Source: Pseudomonadota bacterium
Lineage (GTDB): Bacteria > Pseudomonadota > Alphaproteobacteria > Rhodospirillales > Magnetospirillaceae
Assembly (NCBI GenBank): GCA_023426365.1
Contig: JAFAAW010000033.1
Coordinates: 1-19,135 of the forward strand
Direction of reading: 5' to 3'
Length of the DNA stretch: 19,135 bases
This document shows positions 1 through 4,987 of this stretch, piece after piece. The notes under the pieces are model-generated. The model did no database searches and had not been told where the DNA came from. It saw only the letters and a program-made list of their open reading frames with translations. Both the position numbers and the translations under genes were made by a program. Position 1 is the first letter of the stretch. Each line of letters starts with the position of its first letter.

Positions 1-1
1 C

Positions 2-127
2 TTCAATAAGCTCAAGCACTTCAGGCGGATCGCGACGCGCTTCGATAAATCGGCCAGGAACTTCCTCGCCGCCGTCATGCTCGCCTCAACCCGCCTGTGG
101 ATGCGGACTTATGAGTCCAGAACCTAG
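2..127 (+). CDS. IS5-family transposase, C-terminal end (partial)
   Basis: Only the last 41 codons are inside the window; the rest lies upstream of base 1. The translated tail begins FNKLKHFRRIATRFDK and contains NFLAAVMLAS and TRLWMR. This is the usual C-terminus of IS5-family (IS427-like) DDE transposases, which catalyse cut-and-paste movement of the insertion sequence. The stop codon lies in a stretch reading gagtccagaacctag, probably at or inside the right inverted repeat, so the IS boundary should be near 120-130. The exact end and target duplication cannot be set because the left end is not visible. The IS appears to have landed in the tail of another gene (128-288) and so broke the operon that feeds the TniB-TniQ gene downstream. 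Confidence 0.85.
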   Translation, partial: FNKLKHFRRIATRFDKSARNFLAAVMLASTRLWMRTYESRT

Positions 128-288
128 CCCGCGCATTCAGTGCCTCGCCGCGCCGCATTGAGCGCCTTCTAAGGGAGCGCGGGGTGTTGCCAGCAGTCGG
201 GCCCGCAGTCGATGGTTCGCGACAAAACGTGTACGCACGGCGGGATATCGCTGCGGCGTTTCCGACTGCGACGTCGGTCATGATCTGA
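128..288 (+). pseudogene. 5'-truncated gene tail upstream of tniBQ, cut by the IS
   Basis: Directly after the IS transposase stop, one frame stays open to a TGA at 286-288, 14 bases before the next gene. The decoded tail includes RRIERLLRERGVLPAVG, then DGSRQNVYARRDIAAAF. That pattern (helix, turn, helix, then a short wing and NVYARRDI) looks like a small DNA-binding helix-turn-helix region. Its spacing to the next start fits an operon. I infer that it is the C-terminal remnant of the gene once upstream of tniBQ in the transposon, with its 5' part removed by or displaced beyond the IS. The family is not recognised; a transposase (TnsB/TniA) tail or another DNA-binding transposon protein are both possible. 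The exact first base of the remnant is unknown. Confidence 0.45.
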
Positions 289-302
289 CCGGGTGCCCTG
301 CA

Positions 303-1814
303 ATGACGGAACTCGCTCTCACTCCCTTCGGATCGGCAGATCTGCTGTTATTGAAGAGTGTGAGCGCCGCCCTTCATGAAATTGAGCGGTTCATCCTTTC
401 TGGACGAGAGAGGGCAGCCCGACGGATTATGTTGCTGACGGACCCCCCGTCGTCGGGCAAGACCCGGCTTATCGAAGAAATTCGGGAGCGCTTCCCACCA
501 GAACGAGAGGAGGCGCGGACATTTCGCAGAACCCGGCATCCCATCGTTCATGTCGACCTGCCATCCCCCTGTGATCTCCGCAGCCTTTGCTGCGCCATCT
601 TCCGGGAGTTTGGGCTGCGCCGCGGGACGGTGAACGTAGTTGCTGAGACTGGCCGCTTCCTCAAGGCCATCGGCGTAGAGGCGCTTGTCCTAGACGAAGG
701 GGATCACCTGCTTAACAGCCGGGAAGAACGGCAGACTGTCCAGTTCATCATCGATCTGATGAGGCAGGGCATATGCCAGGTCATCCTTTGCGGGTCCTCA
801 AAGCTCAAGAGGCTGCTCGACAAAACACCAACCGACATCAGCGCCCCCGAGGTGATCATCTATTCGCTCTCCTACTTGGGGGATGAGGAGGTCACCGAAG
901 CCGTTCGTGCGCTTCAGCAGGTATTCCCTTGCGAGGACGCGCTATGTTCGGAGCCGATTTTTATTTCCAGCATTTTGGCCGCCGTTGAGGGCAGGGTTGG
1001 CGCTCTGGCCAGGCTATGGCGGGTCGCCGCTATCCATGCGGCCGCAAAAGGCCGCCAAGCGATTGCTCTCGATGATCTCTCGCTCGCCTGGCGGGAGCGC
1101 GGCACCTCTGGGGAGAACCCATTCGGTCGTCTGGCCGGAGGCCCGGCTCCGGAAACGACCATCTTGGTCCGGCAAAATCCTTACCAGGAGGAATTAGACC
1201 CGCGCCTTTCCAGCTTCCGCCAGCCCAGGTATCAACTGCCCATTCGCTTGTACCCGTTTGAAGATGAGAGCCTCATCGGCTTTCTCATGCGCTTGGGTGA
1301 GGCAAATTGCCTCAGCCGTTTTACCGAGCTGGTTGGCACCCACCCGGGGTCACGAGCCGGTCTTCCCCTTATGCATTCTCTCGCTCGCCTCGCCGACTTG
1401 CCGTTGAACGAGCTGCAGCGGATTGCCTACGTGCGAGGCAGCCACCATCGGGTGGTCTCTTTCATGGGGCATGCGCTTCCGGCGCAAGCACTGAGCCATC
1501 GCCGCCGTTTGTGCCCCCTGTGCTTGGCAGAAAGCCCTTACCATCGCGCAATCTGGGACTTGGATCCGTTAAAGATCTGCCCAAAACACAGAGTGCGTTT
1601 GATCGCGATTTGCCCTGCATGCCGCCAAGAGCTTTCCTTTGAATCCATCCCCCTTACGAGATGCCACAAGCGCGGCCTTCCCGTGTGGCCAGATACTCGC
1701 CAACCACTCTGCCAGTACAATTTTGCGGGATGCCCAAGCCGAGAGGCCTCGCGCACAGAAATGCAGGAGGGCCGCAACGTGCTTAGATGGCTGGCAGGGC
1801 TTCCAGCTTTCTAG
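303..1814 (+). CDS. TniB/TnsC-like AAA+ ATPase fused to a TniQ-like targeting domain
   Basis: A 503-aa protein with two modules. Residues about 30-270 are an AAA+ ATPase: a P-loop variant D-P-P-S-S-G-K53-T54, Walker B VEALVLDE with D131-E132, and a sensor-1-like strand ILCGSSK near 161-167. Residues about 311-503 match TniQ: QLPIRLYPFEDESLIGF, then zinc-binding pairs C404/C407, C426/H429 and C437/C440. In Tn7- and Tn5053-type elements, TniB/TnsC is the ATP-driven matchmaker and TniQ/TnsD the target reader, normally as separate proteins, so one chain is unusual. Oddities: the first P-loop glycine is D47; the last expected zinc pair reads C454-H-K-R457, with Arg where Cys is usual; and the TniQ part is short (about 190 aa). 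The ATG at 303 lacks a clear ribosome-binding site and follows the truncated gene by 14 bases. GC is lower than in the surrounding genes. Domain identity is well supported; activity is unknown. Confidence 0.8.
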   Translation: MTELALTPFGSADLLLLKSVSAALHEIERFILSGRERAARRIMLLTDPPSSGKTRLIEEIRERFPPEREEARTFRRTRHPIVHVDLPSPCDLRSLCCAIFREFGLRRGTVNVVAETGRFLKAIGVEALVLDEGDHLLNSREERQTVQFIIDLMRQGICQVILCGSSKLKRLLDKTPTDISAPEVIIYSLSYLGDEEVTEAVRALQQVFPCEDALCSEPIFISSILAAVEGRVGALARLWRVAAIHAAAKGRQAIALDDLSLAWRERGTSGENPFGRLAGGPAPETTILVRQNPYQEELDPRLSSFRQPRYQLPIRLYPFEDESLIGFLMRLGEANCLSRFTELVGTHPGSRAGLPLMHSLARLADLPLNELQRIAYVRGSHHRVVSFMGHALPAQALSHRRRLCPLCLAESPYHRAIWDLDPLKICPKHRVRLIAICPACRQELSFESIPLTRCHKRGLPVWPDTRQPLCQYNFAGCPSREASRTEMQEGRNVLRWLAGLPAF

Positions 1815-1864
1815 GCCTTTGCGGGAGGATAGGGCACCGGTGATGGAGAGCCGGCAATATCCGC

Positions 1865-1994
1865 TTTTTCACGTTCTGTGTCTGGTCCTGTTCTGTTTTT
1901 CACTATCTGCGTCAGGATGGTTGCAGCACCACAGGAACTTTTTGCATTGATATCAATTACTTAGAGGTGAAAATTTTTCAAATTCTTTGTCTGC
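1865..1994 (-). repeat. Three ~21-bp direct repeats resembling TnsB-binding sites
   Basis: Copies lie at 1865-1885, 1896-1916 and 1974-1994, each starting TTTTTCA on the plus strand. Copy 1 matches copy 2 at 17 of 21 positions and copy 3 at 17 of 21. On the minus strand the cores read GACACAGAACGTGAAAAA, GACGCAGATAGTGAAAAA and GACAAAGAATTTGAAAAA. The Tn7 TnsB site core, recalled as GACAAAATAGTTGGGAA, is very similar. Copy 3 abuts the terminal 5 bases at 1995-1999. Start-to-start distances are 31 and 78 bp, as expected for separated transposase sites in one transposon end. Confidence 0.75.
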
Positions 1995-1999
1995 CCACA
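1985..1999 (-). other. Transposon terminus, Tn7-type (5'-TGTGGGCAGACAAAG on the minus strand)
   Basis: The plus strand reads CTTTGTCTGCCCACA and stops at 1999. Tn7-like elements end in 5'-TGT...ACA-3', and the eight terminal bases of Tn7 are TGTGGGCG, so this differs by one base in eight. The next five bases (AGGAG, 2000-2004) would be one copy of the target duplication; its partner is not in the window. Beyond it the frame GAG ATT CGC AAC CTG TAA (2002-2019) could be the last codons of a host gene, but this is only inference. Confidence 0.6.
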
Positions 2000-2059
2000 A
2001 GGAGATTCGCAACCTGTAAACGCGCCCCCTATGCGCCAAATATAAACGCATGAAATGCA

Positions 2060-2085
2060 AAGGCCGCCCTGCCAGGGGCGGCCTT
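2060..2085. terminator. Strong hairpin between the transposon end and the ars operon
   Basis: Perfect 10-bp arms AAGGCCGCCC (2060-2069) and GGGCGGCCTT (2076-2085) enclose a 6-base loop. There is only a weak T-rich tail (cttcttgcg) on the plus strand. It probably marks the 3' end of a host transcript that existed before the transposon inserted, and it insulates arsR from upstream transcription. The gap from 1815 to 2193 otherwise holds the transposon end, about 40 bp of flank, and the arsR promoter. Confidence 0.55.
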
Positions 2086-2158
2086 CTTGCGTCGTGGCCT
2101 GACCGCGAGCAGGCACATAGTCCGTGGGGGTCCCGTCGAATGAGATCAACCGCAAGGC

Positions 2159-2199
2159 TTGACCCGGCCCGTTTATTCCATAATTCTCGAAATATGGAA
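2159..2199 (+). promoter_or_regulatory. arsR promoter and operator dyad overlapping the start codon
   Basis: A -35-like TTGACC (2159-2164) is followed by a -10-like CATAAT (2179-2184) with a short 14-bp gap. An inverted repeat TTCCATA (2176-2182) / TATGGAA (2193-2199), separated by 10 bp, covers the -10 and the arsR ATG at 2194. A dyad over the -10 fits autorepression by ArsR, which leaves DNA when it binds As(III). There is no ribosome-binding site before the ATG and predicted transcription would begin almost at it, so a leaderless or nearly leaderless mRNA is inferred. Confidence 0.5.
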
Positions 2200-2493
2200 G
2201 AGCAAGCCATCATCGCCGCCTTGTCCGCCTTGGCCCAAAAAAGCCGCCTGCGGGTGTTCCGCCTGCTGGTGACTGCCGGGCCAGAGGGCATGCCGGCCGG
2301 GCAGATCGCCGAGGAATTGGCGATCACGCCCAACACCCTGTCCTTCCACCTGTCGCACCTGAAGAACGCCGGTCTGGTGGCGGTGCGGCGGGAGGGGCGG
2401 TCGTTGATCTATACGGCGGAATACGCCCGCATGCGGGCCGTGCTCGACTACCTGACCGAGAATTGCTGCAGCCGTTCGCCATGCTGCGCATAG
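2194..2493 (+). CDS. arsR: ArsR-family arsenic-responsive repressor
   Basis: A 99-aa winged-helix repressor. The N-terminal ALSALAQKSRLRVFRLL and the recognition helix region TPNTLSFHLSHLKNAGLV (about 45-62) are typical of ArsR. The C-terminus carries Cys91-Cys92 and Cys97-Cys98 (ENCCSRSPCC), the same arrangement as the As(III)-binding cysteines at the C-terminus of the Acidithiobacillus-type ArsR rather than the helix-3 site of the plasmid R773 type. It should bind the dyad at 2176-2199 and release it when arsenite binds. The ATG at 2194 was chosen because it gives the family N-terminus; the longer open frame from 2050 would run through the hairpin at 2060-2085. The next gene starts 8 bases after the stop, so the three ars genes form an operon. 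Confidence 0.9.
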   Translation: MEEQAIIAALSALAQKSRLRVFRLLVTAGPEGMPAGQIAEELAITPNTLSFHLSHLKNAGLVAVRREGRSLIYTAEYARMRAVLDYLTENCCSRSPCCA

Positions 2494-2501
2494 GGGGCGC
2501 C

Positions 2502-2942
2502 GTGAACGATGCGACCATCGAGGAAATCTGCGGCACATCCCCCGACCTGGCCGCCATGCTGGCCGAGGCGCAATTGCCGACCGACGATTTGGCCGAGCCG
2601 GGCCGCCGGTTCTTCCGTTTCGCTGAAGGCGGCCGCACCATCGGCTTCATCGGCTGGGAGGCCGGGGACGGCACCAACGCGCTGCTGCGCTCCGCCGTGG
2701 TGGCCCCCGGCCGGCGCGGCAATGGCGAGGGGACCCGGATCATCGGCTGGGCGCTGGCCCGACTGGCCGAGTTGGGCGTCACCGACGCCTGGATGCTGAC
2801 CAGCACCATGGAAGCACTGGCGCTGCGCCTGGGCTTTGCCCGGGCCGACCGCGCCCGGGCGCCGGAGACCATTCGCCGTTCGCGCCAGTTCTCGCACCTT
2901 TGTCCGTCCACAGCCGTGCTTCTTCATAGGAGGTTGCCATGA
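2502..2942 (+). CDS. arsN2: GNAT N-acetyltransferase of the ArsN2 type
   Basis: Read from a GTG at 2502 this is a 146-aa GNAT protein. The GTG follows AGGGGG at 2492-2497; an in-frame ATG at 2463 is possible but would overlap arsR by 31 bases. The core has a beta strand GRTIGFIGWE, then AVVAPGRRGNGEGTRII, the acetyl-CoA pyrophosphate-binding loop (Q/R-x-x-G-x-G/A form), and a tail with LGFARADRARAPETIR and QFSHLCPSTAV that resembles proteins annotated as ArsN2. ArsN1 acetylates phosphinothricin and arsinothricin; the substrate of ArsN2 is less certain, so a role in organoarsenical or arsenic stress is inferred from family and context. Its stop overlaps the arsM start by ATGA, which suggests translational coupling. 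Confidence 0.75.
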   Translation: MNDATIEEICGTSPDLAAMLAEAQLPTDDLAEPGRRFFRFAEGGRTIGFIGWEAGDGTNALLRSAVVAPGRRGNGEGTRIIGWALARLAELGVTDAWMLTSTMEALALRLGFARADRARAPETIRRSRQFSHLCPSTAVLLHRRLP

Positions 2943-3739
2943 ACCCTGATGAGATCCGCCAGTCCGTGCGCAGCCGCTATGGCGCCATCGCCGCCGGCAC
3001 CGCCTCGCTGTGCTGCGCGCCGAGGCCGGCCGCGGCGTCCACCTGCTGCGGTGGAGCCGCTCCTGACGAGGACGAACTGGCCCGTCGCATGGGCTATGGC
3101 GAGGCTGATCTGGCGGCGGCCGGCGACGGCGCCAATCTCGGCCTCGGCTGCGGTAATCCCCAGGCCATCGCCGACCTGAAGGCAGGCGAGGTCGTTCTCG
3201 ACCTGGGCTCGGGCGCCGGTTTCGACTGCTTCCTCGCCGCCCGCCAGGTCGGGGAGAGCGGGCGGGCCATCGGCGTCGATATGACCCACGAGATGCTGGC
3301 GAAGGCCCGCGAAAACGCCGCCAAGCTGGGCCTGGGCAACGTGGAGTTCCGCCTGGGCGAGATCGAGCACCTGCCCGTCCCCGACAACACCGCCGACGTC
3401 GTCATCTCCAACTGCGTCATCAACCTGTCGCCCGACAAGCCGCAGGTCCTGCGCGAGGCGTTTCGCGTGTTGAAACCCGGTGGCCGCGTCGCCGTGTCCG
3501 ACGTGGTGATGCTCAGGCCGCTGACACCCGAACTGGCCAATCTGAAAGAACTGTATTCGGGGTGTGTCGGCGGCGCCGCCACGGTGGAGGACCTGCGGGT
3601 CTGGCTGACCGAGGCCGGGTTCACCCATATCCGCATCGAGCCCAAGCCGGAAAGCCGAGAGCTGATCGCCGCATGGGCCCCCGGGCTGGGCGTCGAGGAT
3701 TTCGTCGCCTCGGCCACCATCGAAGCCCGCAAACCTTAG
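2939..3739 (+). CDS. arsM: Arsenite S-adenosylmethionine methyltransferase
   Basis: A 266-aa class I methyltransferase that methylates As(III) using SAM in the cytoplasm, giving methylarsenicals that can be volatilised. SAM motif I is VLDLGSGAGFD (about 87-97) and the acidic loop follows in IGVDMTHEM. The three cysteines expected to bind arsenic are present: Cys71 in GLGCGNP, Cys159 in SNCVINL and Cys209 in YSGCVGGA. The N-terminal region also holds CC pairs (LCCAPRP and STCCGG), common in bacterial ArsM. An excellent ribosome-binding site AGGAGG lies at 2928-2933, inside the end of the acetyltransferase gene. No efflux gene (arsB or acr3) or arsC reductase is seen here, so the cluster detoxifies by modification rather than export unless these lie elsewhere. 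Confidence 0.93.
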   Translation: MNPDEIRQSVRSRYGAIAAGTASLCCAPRPAAASTCCGGAAPDEDELARRMGYGEADLAAAGDGANLGLGCGNPQAIADLKAGEVVLDLGSGAGFDCFLAARQVGESGRAIGVDMTHEMLAKARENAAKLGLGNVEFRLGEIEHLPVPDNTADVVISNCVINLSPDKPQVLREAFRVLKPGGRVAVSDVVMLRPLTPELANLKELYSGCVGGAATVEDLRVWLTEAGFTHIRIEPKPESRELIAAWAPGLGVEDFVASATIEARKP

Positions 3740-3871
3740 ACCGTGGTGCGTCACATATGAGACGCGACGGCCTAGTTTCCTGTTTGGCCCGCGCCGGGCG
3801 CGCGGCTGGGCGCCAGATTGAGCACTCGCCGCCTCAAGGGGGAGGCATCCCGCCCCTTTGCCGCCAGCCCC

Positions 3872-4276
3872 CTATAAATCGCTGAGCGCGTCGATGATGC
3901 GGCATTCGGCCACTCTGGCGGCGTGGCAATGGGTCATGTCGTGCAGGGCGTCGCGCAGGCGGGTCAGCTCCTCGATCTTGCGCTCGACCTCGGCCAGATG
4001 GTCGGAGGCCAGGTGGTCGGCGTCCTGGCAGGGGTTTTCCGGGTGTTCGGCCAGCCGCAGTAGGGCGCGGATGGCGTCGATGCTGAAGCCGAGGTCGCGG
4101 CCGCGGCGGATGAAGGACAGCCGCCGCACGTGGTCGGGGCCGTATTGGCGGTAGCCCGCCGGGGTGCGATCCGGCGCGGGCAGCAGCGCGATCCGCTCGT
4201 AATAGCGGATGGTTTCCACATTGACGCCGGTCGCCTTGCTGAGCGCGCCGATGTTCCTGACATTCCGGTCCGTCAT
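3872..4276 (-). CDS. MerR-family heavy-metal-responsive regulator (CadR/ZntR-like)
   Basis: A 134-aa MerR regulator. Residues 7-25 hold the helix-turn-helix (NIGALSKATGVNVETIRYYE), followed by the typical GYRQYGPDHVRRLSFIRRGRDLGFSI wing and second helical region. The dimerisation helix is about 86-110, and the metal-binding end has Cys83, Cys117 and Cys125, with a C-x7-C spacing in HCHAARVAEC. Such regulators of Cd, Zn and Pb response bind a promoter with a long spacer and untwist it when metal binds. It is divergent from the transporter gene, and the shared operator (4286-4306) resembles CadR boxes. Its ATG is at 4276, close to that operator, so it probably also controls its own expression. 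The metal is not proven; Cd/Pb/Zn are the likely candidates. Confidence 0.85.
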   Translation of the reverse strand: MTDRNVRNIGALSKATGVNVETIRYYERIALLPAPDRTPAGYRQYGPDHVRRLSFIRRGRDLGFSIDAIRALLRLAEHPENPCQDADHLASDHLAEVERKIEELTRLRDALHDMTHCHAARVAECRIIDALSDL

Positions 4277-4282
4277 TTCCGC

Positions 4283-4313
4283 TTGACCCTGTAGTCGCTA
4301 CAGGGTGCAGCTT
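4283..4313 (+). promoter_or_regulatory. MerR-type operator-promoter with perfect dyad
   Basis: The -35 TTGACC (4283-4288) runs into a perfect inverted repeat, ACCCTGTAG (4286-4294), TCG, CTACAGGGT (4298-4306). A weak -10 (CAGCTT, 4308-4313) follows after a 19-bp spacer. A long spacer with the dyad between -35 and -10 is the signature of MerR-activated promoters, and the dyad differs from the known CadR box by few bases as I recall it. It drives the transporter on the plus strand. Confidence 0.8.
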
Positions 4314-4340
4314 ATCATCAACACCATGATGGAGGCAAAG

Positions 4341-4976
4341 ATGGGAGCGGCGTGCTGCAGCGGCGGATGCCACAGCCCGGCGAAGGCGGCGGGGCCACGA
4401 TTCCGCCGCGCCCTGTGGGCGGCGCTGGTGATCAATGCCGGCATGTTCGTGGTCGAGATCATAGCCGGCGTCGCCGCCGGGTCGTCGTCGCTGCAGGCCG
4501 ACGCGCTGGATTTCTTCGGCGACGCGGCCAATTACGGCGTCAGCCTGTTCGTGCTGGGCCTGGGGCTGCGGGCCCGGGCGATGGCATCGCTGGTCAAGGG
4601 CGCGACCATGGCGGCCTTCGGCCTGTGGGTGATCGGCAACACCGCCTATCACCTGATCGGCGGCACGGTGCCCGAGGCCGAGGTGATGGGGGTGATCGGC
4701 GCCGCCGCCCTGATCGCCAACGTGGTAGTGGCGGCCATGCTGTACGCCTTTCGCGACGGCGACAGCAACATGCGTTCGGTGTGGATCTGTTCGCGCAACG
4801 ACGCCATCGGCAATCTGGCGGTGCTGGCCGCCGCCAGCGGGGTGTTCGCCACCGGCCGCGGCTGGCCCGATTTCGCGGTGGCCGCCATCATGGCCGCCCT
4901 GGCGCTGTCCGGCGCCGCCCAGGTGCTGCGGCTGGCGCTGGCCGAACTGCGCCGCGACGCGGTGGCGGCGCCATAG
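4341..4976 (+). CDS. Small cation diffusion facilitator (heavy-metal efflux)
   Basis: A 211-aa inner-membrane protein with about six hydrophobic segments, of the size of CDF proteins that lack the cytoplasmic C-terminal domain. Segment 2 carries D57-F-F-G-D61, the metal-site pair. In segment 5 the expected His-x3-Asp reads C150-S-R-N-D154, so a cysteine replaces the histidine. The N-terminus MGAACCSGGCH offers three Cys and one His, likely a metal-binding patch. It should exchange metal for protons and export it to the periplasm under control of the divergent MerR regulator. The ATG at 4341 follows GGAGG (4331-4335) with 5-base spacing, preferred over ATGs at 4326 and 4329. It converges with dgt, with only 11 bases between the stops. 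The Cys-rich site suggests a soft metal such as Cd or Pb, an inference only. Confidence 0.85.
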   Translation: MGAACCSGGCHSPAKAAGPRFRRALWAALVINAGMFVVEIIAGVAAGSSSLQADALDFFGDAANYGVSLFVLGLGLRARAMASLVKGATMAAFGLWVIGNTAYHLIGGTVPEAEVMGVIGAAALIANVVVAAMLYAFRDGDSNMRSVWICSRNDAIGNLAVLAAASGVFATGRGWPDFAVAAIMAALALSGAAQVLRLALAELRRDAVAAP

Positions 4977-4987
4977 CCCAGGGCGGC

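Larger units (their letters stand above)
128..1999. mobile_element. Remnant of a divergent Tn7-like transposon (one end present)
   Basis: This interval joins three things: a truncated gene tail, a TniB-TniQ fusion gene, and a transposon terminus with three direct repeats ending in ...TGCCCACA at 1999. On the minus strand the terminus reads TGTGGGCAGACAAAG, compared with TGTGGGCGGACAAAA for Tn7 ends (from memory of the family). Three spaced repeats over about 135 bp resemble the Tn7 left end, which has three separated TnsB sites, and the gene orientation (reading toward this end) also fits a left end. Base composition falls clearly between about 1850 and 2050. The opposite end and the transposase genes are not in the window. 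The left limit given is the IS boundary, not a true transposon end. Confidence 0.65.

Noticed and set aside
221..228. GACAAAAC as a possible fourth TnsB-like site or opposite transposon end
   Set aside because: Only the first bases match, there is no following TGAAAAA and no repeat near it.
1843..1950. Short hydrophobic peptide frame MESRQYPLFHVLCLVLFCF... after tniBQ
   Set aside because: It coincides with the transposon-end repeats, lacks a ribosome-binding site, and its hydrophobicity comes from the T-rich repeat units.
3831..3846. Weak hairpin GCCTC/GAGGC between arsM and the MerR gene
   Set aside because: Only 5-bp arms and no T-run; too weak to call a terminator.
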